DNA of 64,000 bases from Defluviitaleaceae bacterium (GTDB lineage Bacteria > Bacillota > Clostridia > Lachnospirales > WQUN01). Below are positions 1 through 7,363 of the stretch, piece after piece. The notes below the pieces were generated by a model that ran no database searches, was not told where the DNA came from, and saw only the letters and a list, made by a program, of their open reading frames with translations. The stretch spans positions 1 through 64,000 of the forward strand of contig WQZS01000006.1 in assembly GCA_009780585.1 (NCBI GenBank), in the 5' to 3' direction. Both the position numbers and the translations under genes were made by a program. Position 1 is the stretch's first letter. The number at the start of each line of letters is the position of its first letter.

Positions 1-138
1 ACCCGATGCCAACCACGTAACGCGCCCGTTCGCCGTTAATCGTCCGATTGCGTAGGCGCTGCTTATGGAACATCCGCCCGCCCCCGCCCCACTGGTATCC
101 GGTGTGTTGGCATCCCGTTTTTTTGGTATATCCAACCC

Positions 139-165
139 AACTTCTGACCTAGTAGGACAGAAGTT
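139..165. repeat. 27-bp palindrome, copy 1 (12-3-12 architecture)
   Basis: The left arm AACTTCTGACCT and the right arm AGGACAGAAGTT pair at 11 of 12 positions around an AGT spacer. The core CTAGTAGG and the 12-3-12 layout match the perfect copy inside radA at 20631-20657, and a degenerate copy lies 14 bp downstream. This copy is not in an open frame, because the frame used by the other copies has a TGA here. A small hairpin-forming repeat family is the simplest reading. Confidence 0.6.
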
Positions 166-179
166 ATAAACAGCCTTTT

Positions 180-206
180 AACTTGTCCTCCAATGGGGGA
201 CAGGTT
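180..206. repeat. 27-bp palindrome, copy 2 (degenerate, coding)
   Basis: The left arm AACTTGTCCTCC and the right arm GGGGGACAGGTT pair at 10 of 12 positions around AAT. Read on the plus strand it encodes NLSSNGGQV. The radA copy, read on the minus strand, encodes NLSPTRGQV in the same phase. That shared phase and shared 27-bp length are why I group them. Confidence 0.6.
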
Positions 207-428
207 ACTTTTTTTCTTCCTTCACAACCATCACAACACTGTACCACGTTTAAAAAAGCGACAGGGTTCGGAGCAAAGCGCAAAGCGCAGAAAGCATTTG
301 ATACCGTTAATGAGTTTTACGAAACCCATCGCTCCGAGGATATAGCTAAAAGCGTGTTCGTTCCTGTGAGCCATTTGCCGAAAGCCGAGCCGAAGAAAGC
401 GGCGGTAAAATCGGCTTTATTATACTAA
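183..428 (+). CDS. Hypothetical 81-residue ORF containing the coding palindrome
   Basis: The frame is open from position 156 and the only start codon that could open it is TTG at 183, so the true start is uncertain and the ORF may be a fragment of a longer gene. The product begins with residues encoded by the palindrome at 180-206, followed by a Lys/Arg-rich stretch (GFGAKRKAQKAFDTVNEF) and a tail ending KSALLY. I do not recognise a family. It ends 5 bp before a GGGGCTGTCTT inverted repeat that resembles an insertion-sequence end, so a transposon-derived C-terminal remnant is possible. There is no clear ribosome-binding site. Confidence 0.25.
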   Translation: MSSNGGQVTFFLPSQPSQHCTTFKKATGFGAKRKAQKAFDTVNEFYETHRSEDIAKSVFVPVSHLPKAEPKKAAVKSALLY

Positions 429-432
429 AAAA

Positions 433-514
433 GGGGCTGTCTTGCCGCCGATTTTCGTTTTTCTTTGGGGGCTCATAAGACAGCCCCGTTCTTTGAGGAC
501 TTATAAGACAACCC
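433..514. repeat. Inverted and tandem repeats resembling insertion-sequence ends
   Basis: GGGGCTGTCTT at 433-443 is a perfect inverted match to AAGACAGCCCC at 477-487. In addition a 26-bp unit at 461-486 is repeated at 489-514 with 22 of 26 identities, so the same terminus appears twice in tandem. Many transposons have GGGxCTGTC-type ends, so leftover or nested element ends are plausible. An intrinsic terminator is the alternative reading of the inverted pair, but no T-run follows it. Confidence 0.45.
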
Positions 515-565
515 TATTTCCATCGTATTTTTTACGGATTGAATCCATGCTAGACATTTAACATT

Positions 566-589
566 ATATATTGTAAAATTACAATATAT
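566..589. promoter_or_regulatory. Perfect operator-like palindrome upstream of the sensor operon
   Basis: The arms ATATATTGTAA and TTACAATATAT are perfect 11-bp inverted repeats separated by AA. The site lies about 60-105 bp upstream of the first plausible starts of the kinase operon, in an AT-rich non-coding stretch. Dyad symmetry of this size with a tiny spacer is typical of a dimeric repressor or activator site. No regulator gene adjoins it and the receiver protein encoded downstream has no DNA-binding domain. Confidence 0.5.
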
Positions 590-649
590 TACAAATACTT
601 CGTGCGTTTATATCATATATTGTGTATTAATATATGAAAAGGCGAGGTT

Positions 650-715
650 ATGCGTAATGAGAATAACCAATTCCAGTTTGCTTGGAGGATTATTTATGAA
701 AGCAATATTGGATAG
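650..715 (+). CDS. Possible 21-residue leader peptide
   Basis: An ATG at 650 preceded by GGCGAGG opens a short frame (MRNENNQFAWRIIYESNIG start) that ends at TAG 713-715, overlapping the first 20 bp of the kinase gene. Ribosomes translating it would end next to the kinase ribosome-binding site GGAGG at 684-688, so translational coupling is possible. The evidence is only position and a ribosome-binding site. Confidence 0.2.
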   Translation: MRNENNQFQFAWRIIYESNIG

Positions 716-3260
716 AAATTTTTATACAAACTCAAAAGAATGGCCAATTGTTCCTTTTAGTTTGCAAATCCAAGACGATTCTAATACAAATAAGGTAGAA
801 TGGGGTGCTAATGTTGGGTTATCAAAGGAACATATAAAAGGTTGGTCTATGAGCATATCAGAAGTTGCCAATCACCCTGCTTTAATTTGGACAAAAAAAT
901 ATATAGGGTATTGTAATGATGATTTTAATAATGGCATGTTTTTAAATAAGATTGAAACAGAAAAATTTTACCCTGATTTATCTCCTATTTGTTTTAATTG
1001 TAAAAAAAATATAGAGGGTTTTAGAAAGAATTGTGACACATTAGATGAAACTGTTGTAAAACGCATTTTTAATTACATAGATAAAAATGAAAAAAACGAT
1101 GTTATACCTATTATAGAATATAATGTTGATATTAATATAAAACGAAATGATGAAAAAATTGTTTGTTTTATGTATACGTGTCCATACTTACCTTTAATTG
1201 AATTAATTTTTCCTGTCATTTTTGAAGGAATAGCAATAGCGCTTGTTATGGTGGGCCAAATTGTAATAAATGAAAATTATGATAAATTAATTAACTTAAT
1301 AAAGCCTAATAAAGATATTTTAAATATTTTTTCAAAAAAAAATATGAGGTTTGAAGATGTAATAAAAGAAAAAATAGAAAATATAAATGAAACAATCAAA
1401 AATGTTTCTAAAGAGGTTGAAAGTATTTTATTGTTATATTCGCAACAAATTGAAGGCGCGCGAAAAAGAATTTTAGATGAAGCATTAAACAGATTGACAA
1501 AAACTCAAAAAAGATTTTCACTTTATGGAAACAGTAAATTCCAAATGGGTACAAGTGCATTAATATCAAGGAACATAGAAATAAAAAATAAGATAATAAA
1601 GTTTTTTAGGTCTGAATTAGTTTATTTAGAAAATTTATTTGGTGTAGAGCATATATATATATATTTTGATGACAATTTAAAAACAGAAGTTAATGAAGCA
1701 GGGGTATTTTATCAACGTTGGTTGCGAGATAAGTATGGGAAATATGGAGAGCGAAAAAATAGATTTGATGAATTTAATGGTGTTAATGGCGTGATTGATT
1801 TATTTCACGGTTTTAACTCGCCTCCACCTAAAAGAAAATTGCATTTAAAAAATCTTGCTCCAACTGATTATATACCTTCAGATAATGGATGGACGATTTG
1901 TATTTATGAAAATTCAATTTATGTAGATGATGCAGGAATAAAAAGAGAACTTCCTCCAATAATAATTGGAATTAAATATAAAAATGGCAAATTAGGACGC
2001 GATTATTATTTGGGAAAATTTAATCACGACATAAACATAGATAAACGCGAAACAGATTGGATTGATGCAGTACTTCCAAAATTTGCAATATTTGCACGTA
2101 ACGTTTTACTCGCTTGGGAAAAACATAAACAATCTGACGCATTAATGGAAGGAAAATTAACTTTAGAACATGAATTTGGAAACATGTATAGGGCAATGGA
2201 AGGATTTACAGAGTTGTTTGAAATAAGACGTAAAAATTGGGGAAAAATTTTTGAAAACATTACAGAAAAATTAAAAGCTTATCTTGTATTGTCGTCAAGT
2301 CATGTTAAATCAAATGAAATAATGTTATTAATTGAAGATTTGAACTCATTGTCTATTAGGGATAGTGAACATTTTGAATCTGATGTCTTGGGACTTTTTT
2401 TACGTATAAAAATGGTTTCATATTTTCACAATGATAAATTAATACCAGATGTTAAACCTTTTGATGTAGCTGATGCTTTTTTAGAAAAATGGAAAAGAGC
2501 TTTCAATTATTTGTGTCGACCCATGCGTAAATGGAATGAAATTATTTTTTCTGATGAAGCAAGCGAAAGAAAGATAAAAGCAGACCCTGTTTTTCTTGAA
2601 CATGCAACATATAATGTGATAGTAAACGCAATAAAATATGCTAAAATTAATACTTGTATTTATGCAGAACTTGTTAAAACTAATGAAGGAAACAGCATTA
2701 TTATAACAAATTACGGAGATTATTTAGAACCAAACAATAAACAAATTTATGAAAGAGGTAAGCGTAACTTGCACAAGTCTTTATTATTTCATAATAATGT
2801 TAATAAAGAACATACAAGTGGGAGGGATAAATCTGTAGATGGGAAAGGAATCGGATTATACTTATGTCATAATTTATTAAAATCCATGAATTGCGAAATT
2901 TATCATAAATGCAAATTTGTATCAAATTATAATATAGCACTTATTAATCTATTTTTAGAAAGATACAGAGGAAAACCATTGTTTAAAGAGTTTTGGGACG
3001 AGATGGCTGAAAAACATGAGGGGTTAGACGTTTCTTATGATGCTATTAGCAAAGAATATAATGAATTAATAAAGTCGGGGAAATTTTCAAAAGTAGTAAA
3101 TGAAAAAAAACAAGGTGACATGTCAATTCTTGAAAATATGGAAAGTTTAACTATCTTTGAGCAAATCCAAGAGATGACTTTTGAAACAAAGTTTATTATA
3201 ACTATACCTTTTATTAAGGAGAATGAAAATGAAAACAAACGTTTTGCTATTCGAAGATGA
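696..3260 (+). CDS. Sensor histidine kinase-like protein with PocR-like sensory region
   Basis: The 854-residue product is very AT-rich in sequence compared with the rest of the window. Residues about 95-195 contain Cys99, Cys102, Cys113, Cys157 and Cys162 followed by a hydrophobic VMVGQIV segment, the pattern of PocR-type ligand-binding domains. A charged helical region follows. An H-box-like LEHEFGNMY (His492) precedes a GHKL ATPase: N box VNAIKYA (Asn644) and G2 box GKGIGLYL (about 715-722). There are no membrane segments, so sensing is probably cytosolic. I chose ATG 696 over 657 because GGAGG lies 7 bp upstream of it. It overlaps the receiver gene by 32 bp. The ATPase core is well supported; the PocR assignment is by pattern only. 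Confidence 0.7.
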   Translation: MKAILDRNFYTNSKEWPIVPFSLQIQDDSNTNKVEWGANVGLSKEHIKGWSMSISEVANHPALIWTKKYIGYCNDDFNNGMFLNKIETEKFYPDLSPICFNCKKNIEGFRKNCDTLDETVVKRIFNYIDKNEKNDVIPIIEYNVDINIKRNDEKIVCFMYTCPYLPLIELIFPVIFEGIAIALVMVGQIVINENYDKLINLIKPNKDILNIFSKKNMRFEDVIKEKIENINETIKNVSKEVESILLLYSQQIEGARKRILDEALNRLTKTQKRFSLYGNSKFQMGTSALISRNIEIKNKIIKFFRSELVYLENLFGVEHIYIYFDDNLKTEVNEAGVFYQRWLRDKYGKYGERKNRFDEFNGVNGVIDLFHGFNSPPPKRKLHLKNLAPTDYIPSDNGWTICIYENSIYVDDAGIKRELPPIIIGIKYKNGKLGRDYYLGKFNHDINIDKRETDWIDAVLPKFAIFARNVLLAWEKHKQSDALMEGKLTLEHEFGNMYRAMEGFTELFEIRRKNWGKIFENITEKLKAYLVLSSSHVKSNEIMLLIEDLNSLSIRDSEHFESDVLGLFLRIKMVSYFHNDKLIPDVKPFDVADAFLEKWKRAFNYLCRPMRKWNEIIFSDEASERKIKADPVFLEHATYNVIVNAIKYAKINTCIYAELVKTNEGNSIIITNYGDYLEPNNKQIYERGKRNLHKSLLFHNNVNKEHTSGRDKSVDGKGIGLYLCHNLLKSMNCEIYHKCKFVSNYNIALINLFLERYRGKPLFKEFWDEMAEKHEGLDVSYDAISKEYNELIKSGKFSKVVNEKKQGDMSILENMESLTIFEQIQEMTFETKFIITIPFIKENENENKRFAIRR

Positions 3261-3654
3261 TAATGCAGTAATTTCTGTTTTACCTGAGTTAATCAGGTCA
3301 GATGGATATAATGTATTAACTGAATCATACGATTGGAAAGTTGTTGAACGTTGGCTTGATAATAAAGGTGCAGAGGATTTTGTTGCTTTAGTTTTTGATT
3401 TAAAAGTTCCTGCGCACAAAATGCCTGTATGGGGAAAACAATATGATGAAAAAAAGGACTATTCACCATCGTTATATTATATTAAACATTATATAAATAA
3501 TAAATACCCAGCATTAATGAAGAAAATAATTTTATTTTCAGCATACCTTGCTTTAGTTCCATGTGATATAAAAAATAATTTTATACTTGTTGACAAAAAT
3601 GAAGGAGGTGCAAATAATAAATTAAGAACATATATAAAAAGCCTTGATAATTAG
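3229..3654 (+). CDS. Stand-alone receiver domain protein
   Basis: The 141-residue product has the receiver layout: acidic pair Asp10-Asp11 (LLFEDD), candidate phosphoacceptor Asp57 in ALVFDLKVP, Ser104 in ILFSAY and Lys123 in LVDKNEGG. There is no output domain, so it would act through protein interaction or as a phosphate relay. Start 3229 is preferred over the in-frame ATG at 3223 because AAGGAG at 3216-3221 is 7 bp from 3229 and only 1 bp from 3223. It shares the AT-rich composition of the kinase and overlaps its end, so the two are co-translated and probably cognate. Confidence 0.72.
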   Translation: MKTNVLLFEDDNAVISVLPELIRSDGYNVLTESYDWKVVERWLDNKGAEDFVALVFDLKVPAHKMPVWGKQYDEKKDYSPSLYYIKHYINNKYPALMKKIILFSAYLALVPCDIKNNFILVDKNEGGANNKLRTYIKSLDN

Positions 3655-3700
3655 GGCATCCTGAATGACTTATAAAGGTACGCTTTCCGTGATAACAGCT

Positions 3701-4270
3701 TCAAAGAAGCAGAAAAAGTTCGATGTTTGATGGGATTTCCAATTCCTTTGGCCTATGCCATGTTGCGCCGTCTGCCACTAATAAAGTGTAATCATTAGGA
3801 TAATATGCCGCCAATTCATGTAAAAACACGTTCATGCAGTTGCTGTTACAATAAGGCAGAACCAAAAAGAAATGCTCACCCGTCAACGGTTCGACCGCTC
3901 CGTAGGCATAACGGTATTCCCGGATATGGTGGCAAGGTACGCTGGGGCGTACCCCTTTCCGGCACCAACAATATCACGGCTTGTTGATTCGACCGAATCC
4001 GGCTTCATCCTCAAACATCAACCGTACCTTGCCTGTTATATTTTAGCATTTCAACTTATTGATTCGGGCGTTAATTTTTTTGAGGCTTCTATGACCTCCG
4101 GGCTCGCCTTCTTCGGGTGACGGCTTCGTGGCTTGACTTTGCGCCAGTCGTGTCGTTTGAGAACGTAGTAAATCTGAGCTGTGCCAATCCTGTGCACTAC
4201 CTTTTCTTGATATGCCGCTTTTATATCAGATAATAAGCGGGAACGGGTGGAAGCGACCGTGCTTAACAGC
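3701..4270 (-). pseudogene. IS630-family transposase remnant
   Basis: Reading the minus strand, 4260-4060 encodes the winged-helix part (YYVLKRHDWRKVKPRSRHP), then a frameshift near 4050-4010, then the first catalytic segment MFEDEAGFGRINKP followed by an in-frame TGA, then YRYAYGAVEPLTGEHF and the second catalytic segment LLVADGATWH ending at NIELFLLL. The conserved PPYSPELNPIE tail with the last acidic residue is absent. The element is therefore inactive: it has a frameshift, a stop and a truncated C-terminus. Its upstream end abuts a Fic fragment on the other strand. Confidence 0.75.
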
Positions 4271-4423
4271 CTTTTGCCCATCTCGAAACAGGAAGTTTGC
4301 TACGTCTTACCCGATGTCAGCCCAACAACCGTGGAGGCTGCCCTCGCCGCGATGGTCAGAAACAAAGCGGTTGAAAAAGTCGGGGTAGGAAAAAACACAA
4401 AGTATATCAAGAGGGAGCGGTGA
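4271..4423 (+). pseudogene. C-terminal fragment of a Fic-family protein
   Basis: Fifty codons ending at TGA 4421-4423 read LLPISKQEVCYVLPDVSP and then TTVEAALAAMVRNKAVEKVG. This is the winged-helix tail that follows the AMPylation domain in many bacterial Fic proteins. The catalytic HPFxxGNGR part is missing. Upstream the frame runs into the IS630 remnant on the opposite strand and stops near 4210, so the gene was probably broken there. I infer disruption by the element rather than seeing its target duplication. Confidence 0.55.
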
Positions 4424-4454
4424 ATTTACGGACAACACATCATGCTTGTAATAT

Positions 4455-4500
4455 AAAAAACCCTGCGCGTGAGTACGTAAATACTCCCGCACAGGGTTTT
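4455..4500 (+). terminator. Terminator-like hairpin after the Fic fragment
   Basis: AAAACCCTGCGCG pairs imperfectly with CCGCACAGGGTTTT around a loop of about 17 bases, ending in a T-run. It lies 30 bp after the Fic stop, as expected for that gene's original terminator. A-tracts on the left make it potentially bidirectional. Confidence 0.6.
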
Positions 4501-4849
4501 CACCCGCATCCCGACGTCACCGGGGAGGCGTTCTTATTCATTTTTACTCTTTTTCCGTTTTTGCTATGTCGTAGAAAAGGTCAGGCGGATATCCATTACA
4601 TGCATACCTGTGACTCGGCTGCGCAGCCTTTTATGAGTCGATTGTAAGCCTCGACGAAGTTGAAAATCGGGAGCATGAGCATCAGGGACGATTGTACGCA
4701 GAAATCGGGATGACCGTGTGCAGTCAGGGTCGTATGGATGCCGTCCGTCAATAAGATGGCCTCGGCTTAAAGCGATTATACCCAATAGGTGTATCATGTC
4801 AATATGTTTATGTAATGAACGTTTGTTTGTAATATAATTGTAACTTAAT
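4501..4849. other. No supported gene
   Basis: Frames are open on the minus strand (up to 107 codons at 4564-4887) but the composition of the products resembles no family, no ribosome-binding site precedes them, and the frame runs through the infC promoter. I see only a small GGCTGCGCAGCC palindrome near 4617. The stretch separates the accessory region from the ribosomal operon. Confidence 0.5.
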
Positions 4850-4878
4850 TTGACACGGTTTATACATCGTGCTATACT
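4850..4878 (+). promoter_or_regulatory. Sigma-A promoter of infC-rpmI-rplT
   Basis: A perfect -35 TTGACA (4850-4855) and a -10 TATACT (4873-4878) are separated by 17 bp. Transcription would begin near 4885 and leave a leader of about 185 nt before infC, which is long and contains an attenuator hairpin. Confidence 0.8.
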
Positions 4879-4997
4879 CCGCGCCAAGCAGAAGAGCCAC
4901 TTCTCACCCCATGCCTCATATGAGTGCTTACGGGTCGTAAACGCGTAACAGATAACTTCCTATGCAATATATAATTAGGAAGACGTGCGTGTACATG

Positions 4998-5025
4998 AAG
5001 TGGGCCGATGCCCGCTTATTTTTAT
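4998..5025 (+). promoter_or_regulatory. Leader attenuator of the infC operon
   Basis: AAGTGGGC (4998-5005) pairs with GCCCGCTT (5010-5017) across a CGAT loop and is followed by ATTTTTAT. This is a compact intrinsic terminator inside the leader, upstream of infC. In Bacillota this operon is known to be autoregulated by ribosomal protein L20 through premature termination in the leader; the position and shape here fit, although I cannot see the L20 binding fold directly. Confidence 0.6.
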
Positions 5026-5070
5026 GTTGTGGGTCAAGCACCCCGTTGTGAATGGAAGGAGGAACCCCGC

Positions 5071-5598
5071 ATTACCGACTATATGATCAATGAGCAGATC
5101 AGGGACAAGGAAGTGCGCCTTATCGACGCGGACGGCGCGCAGTTGGGTATCGTTCCCGGTAAGGATGCCCAGCGTATAGCCGACGAAAAGCGATTGGACC
5201 TGGTGAAGATTTCCCCGACGGCGGTGCCGCCGGTCTGCAAGATCATGGACTATTCGAAGTTCCGCTTCGAGCAATCCAAAAAGGAAAAGGAAGCGCGTAA
5301 GAAGCAGCGGACCATCGACATCAAGGAAGTTCGCCTTTCCCCCAACATCGACAAGCACGATGTGGAGGTTAAGATGAAGAAAGCCATCGAGTTCCTTAAG
5401 GACGGGGACAAGGTAAAGGTGACGATACGCTTCCGCGGCCGCGAGTTGGGCCGTACCGAAGGCGGCTATGTAATCATGAACGACTTCGCGGGTAAGCTCG
5501 CGGAACTGTCGAACATTGAAAAGCCGCCGAAAATGGAGGGACGCTCCATGGCGATGTTCCTTGCGCCCAAACCCAATCAAAAGGACCAGAAGGAGTAG
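5071..5598 (+). CDS. infC: Translation initiation factor IF-3
   Basis: The 175-residue product starts ITDYMINEQIRDKEVRLID and carries both IF-3 halves: the N-terminal domain, the Lys-rich linker (SKKEKEARKKQRTIDIKE) and the C-terminal ribosome-binding domain. IF-3 binds the 30S subunit and checks start-codon pairing. I place the start at ATT 5071: AAGGAGG at 5056-5062 is 8 bp away, while the in-frame ATG at 5008 lies inside the attenuator and ATG 5083 has a worse spacing. A rare ATT start is the known self-regulation feature of infC in other bacteria. It is first in the operon, followed 6 bp later by rpmI. Confidence 0.95.
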   Translation: MTDYMINEQIRDKEVRLIDADGAQLGIVPGKDAQRIADEKRLDLVKISPTAVPPVCKIMDYSKFRFEQSKKEKEARKKQRTIDIKEVRLSPNIDKHDVEVKMKKAIEFLKDGDKVKVTIRFRGRELGRTEGGYVIMNDFAGKLAELSNIEKPPKMEGRSMAMFLAPKPNQKDQKE

Positions 5599-5604
5599 TT
5601 TGCT

Positions 5605-5802
5605 ATGCCAAAGTTAAAGACAAAGAAAGCCGCCGCCAAGCGTTTTAAGGTGACGGGTACGGGTAAGTTCAAGCACCCCAAAGCAAATAAACAGCATATC
5701 CTTGGTAAGAAAAGTCCCAAACGCAAAATGACCCTTCGTAAAATGGGTATGGTGGACAAAACCAACGAAGCGGCTGTAAAGCAAATGATGCCCTACGCAT
5801 AA
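5605..5802 (+). CDS. rpmI: 50S ribosomal protein L35
   Basis: This 65-residue very basic protein begins [20 protein letters not shown] and contains the family pattern [16 protein letters not shown]. It is a late-binding component of the large ribosomal subunit. It sits between infC and rplT in the conserved order, with short spacers, so it is co-transcribed and shares the leader attenuation. Confidence 0.96.
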   Translation: MPKLKTKKAAAKRFKVTGTGKFKHPKANKQHILGKKSPKRKMTLRKMGMVDKTNEAAVKQMMPYA

Positions 5803-5834
5803 ATTACGGCGCGGGAATCTAAGGAGGACATAAT

Positions 5835-6185
5835 ATGGCAAGGATAAAAGGCGCGTTAGGCGCGAAGAAGAAGCATAAGCGTACGCTCAAGTTGGCCAAG
5901 GGCTATGTGGGTTCGCGCAGCAAGCAATACCGCACCGCCAAGCAAGCCGTAATGCGTGCGATGGCGGCCATGTTCGTGGGCCGTAAGCAAACCAAGCGCG
6001 AATACCGCCGTTTGTGGATCACGCGCATAAACGCCGCGGCTCGCCGGCATGATTTGAGCTACAGCCAATTCATGCACGGGCTCAAGCAGGCGGGCATCGA
6101 TATCAACCGCAAAATGCTGGCCGAATTGGCCGTAAACGATACGGCGGCGTTTTCAAAATTGGCAAAGGCAGCCTCGGGTGTATAA
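5835..6185 (+). CDS. rplT: 50S ribosomal protein L20
   Basis: The 116-residue product has the usual length and the L20 core [20 protein letters not shown], and starts [20 protein letters not shown]. It binds 23S rRNA during early 50S assembly and, in Bacillota, its own operon leader to trigger termination. AAGGAGG at 5821-5827 sets the ATG. It is the last gene of the operon; the next gene has separate signals. Confidence 0.96.
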   Translation: MARIKGALGAKKKHKRTLKLAKGYVGSRSKQYRTAKQAVMRAMAAMFVGRKQTKREYRRLWITRINAAARRHDLSYSQFMHGLKQAGIDINRKMLAELAVNDTAAFSKLAKAASGV

Positions 6186-6206
6186 ATCCTCATTTTTATA
6201 CAAATA

Positions 6207-6238
6207 ATATGAACTAATGGGAAAATATAAGTTCATAT
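6207..6238 (+). promoter_or_regulatory. Inverted repeat in the spoVT promoter region
   Basis: ATATGAACT (6207-6215) and AGTTCATAT (6230-6238) are perfect 9-bp inverted repeats just upstream of the spoVT ribosome-binding site. TGAACTA and CATATT within it, 17 bp apart, loosely resemble the -35 and -10 of forespore sigma-G promoters, which drive spoVT in Bacillus. The symmetry itself could also be an operator. Confidence 0.4.
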
Positions 6239-6254
6239 TCGAGGAGGAAATACA

Positions 6255-6800
6255 TTGAAAGCTACGGGTATCGTGAGAAGGATCGACGATTTGGGTAGGG
6301 TCGTCATCCCCAAGGAAATACGAAGGACACTGCGCATCCGCGAAGGTGACCCTTTGGAAATCTTTACCGATAGGGAAGGGGAAATCATCCTTAAAAAATA
6401 TTCACCTATCGGGGAGTTGGGCAATTTCGCCAAGGAATACGCCGAAAGCCTCGCCCATTCTTCGGGGCATATTACCTGCATCGTGGACAAGGACCAAATC
6501 ATCGCCGTCAGCGGAGGCGCGAGGAAGGAATTCCTGGACAAGAATATTTCGCCCGCGCTCGAGCGCACCATCAACCAACGGTCCGTACTCTCCGCCAACC
6601 GTAACGACAACAATTTCGTGCCGATATTGGAGGAAGACGACCCGTCCATGTACAACAACCAGTTTATCGCCCCCATTATCGCCGAAGGCGACGTGTTGGG
6701 CGCGATCGTCTTCCTTTCGCCGGACAAGAAGATGGGCGAAGTGGAAGGCAAACTGGCGTTAACGGCGGCGGGTTTCCTGGGTAAGCAAATGGAGCAGTAA
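6255..6800 (+). CDS. spoVT: Stage V sporulation protein T
   Basis: The 181-residue product has an N-terminal AbrB swapped-hairpin DNA-binding domain (MKATGIVRRIDDLGRVVIPK, about residues 1-50) and a C-terminal GAF-like domain (about 58-180), the exact SpoVT layout. SpoVT is a forespore transcription regulator acting with sigma-G, so the organism very likely forms endospores. GAGGAGG precedes the ATG. It is a single gene with its own upstream dyad and downstream terminator. Confidence 0.93.
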   Translation: MKATGIVRRIDDLGRVVIPKEIRRTLRIREGDPLEIFTDREGEIILKKYSPIGELGNFAKEYAESLAHSSGHITCIVDKDQIIAVSGGARKEFLDKNISPALERTINQRSVLSANRNDNNFVPILEEDDPSMYNNQFIAPIIAEGDVLGAIVFLSPDKKMGEVEGKLALTAAGFLGKQMEQ

Positions 6801-6825
6801 ATAAAAAGCATAACGAACGATAATG

Positions 6826-6851
6826 AACCGCGCAATGCGCGGTTTTGTTTT
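6826..6851 (+). terminator. Terminator of spoVT
   Basis: AACCGCGC and GCGCGGTT form a perfect 8-bp stem with an AAT loop, followed by TTGTTTT. It lies 25 bp after the spoVT stop. Confidence 0.8.
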
Positions 6852-6899
6852 GGGCCTGTGTGAAGGGAAAATTTGGATATGCTTAATGGGGGAATGAAA

Positions 6900-7256
6900 A
6901 TGGATGAGTTGAACGGGATATTGGATACGCTGCTGGGCGAAAATGGTTGCCCGTGGGACAGGGCGCAAACGCATGAGAGTTTGATCCCTAATTTATTGGA
7001 AGAAAGCAACGAAGCTATCGAAGCGATTGGTAAAGAGGATATGGCGGCGTTGTGTGAGGAGCTTGGGGATGTGCTGTTGCAAGTCGTCTTCCACGCGAAG
7101 CTGGCGGAACGCGCGGGTATATTCAACATGGACGATGTGATCCGGGGGTTACGCGGCAAGCTGATACGCCGCCATACGCACGTTTTTGGGGACGAAAAAG
7201 CAAGCACACCGGAGGAAGCCCTGCGTATTTGGGAGGCAAATAAACGCCTGCGGTAA
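6900..7256 (+). CDS. mazG: MazG-family nucleotide pyrophosphohydrolase
   Basis: The 118-residue product is a single MazG domain: CPWDRAQTHESL near the N-terminus and the metal-binding EExxE/ExxD helices (NLLEESNEAIEAI, LCEELGDVLLQVVFHA). It hydrolyses NTPs to NMP and pyrophosphate for pool sanitation. E. coli MazG has two such domains; here only the N-terminal type is present, as in many Clostridia. ATG 6900 is chosen because GGGGGA is 6-7 bp upstream, whereas ATG 6894 touches it. Confidence 0.9.
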   Translation: MDELNGILDTLLGENGCPWDRAQTHESLIPNLLEESNEAIEAIGKEDMAALCEELGDVLLQVVFHAKLAERAGIFNMDDVIRGLRGKLIRRHTHVFGDEKASTPEEALRIWEANKRLR

Positions 7257-7273
7257 AAAATTGTTGATTTTCC

Positions 7274-7302
7274 TTGACAAATCAGAAAGAAGCGATTATA
7301 AC
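7274..7302 (+). promoter_or_regulatory. Sigma-A promoter of the HU gene
   Basis: TTGACA (7274-7279) and TATAAC (7297-7302) are separated by 17 bp. The roughly 55-nt leader contains a GCGAAACC/GGTTTTCGC hairpin before the AAGGAGG site. Confidence 0.78.
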
Positions 7303-7363
7303 TACCTCAATTAAGCGAAACCGGCGATGGTTTTCGCGGTTTATATCTAAGGAGGAAATTGAA

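Noticed and set aside
1..73. Minus-strand frame running off the left edge (MFHKQRLRNRTINGERARYV start)
   Set aside because: Only 24 codons are visible and no family is recognisable, so I cannot separate it from a chance frame.
4564..4887. 107-codon minus-strand frame before infC
   Set aside because: It runs through the infC promoter, lacks a ribosome-binding site and has no recognisable similarity.
5008..5070. N-terminal extension of IF-3 from ATG 5008
   Set aside because: The ATG lies in the attenuator hairpin and the AAGGAGG site fits ATT 5071 exactly.
6233..7207. 324-codon minus-strand frame
   Set aside because: Antisense to spoVT and mazG, both clearly identified; it crosses their terminator.
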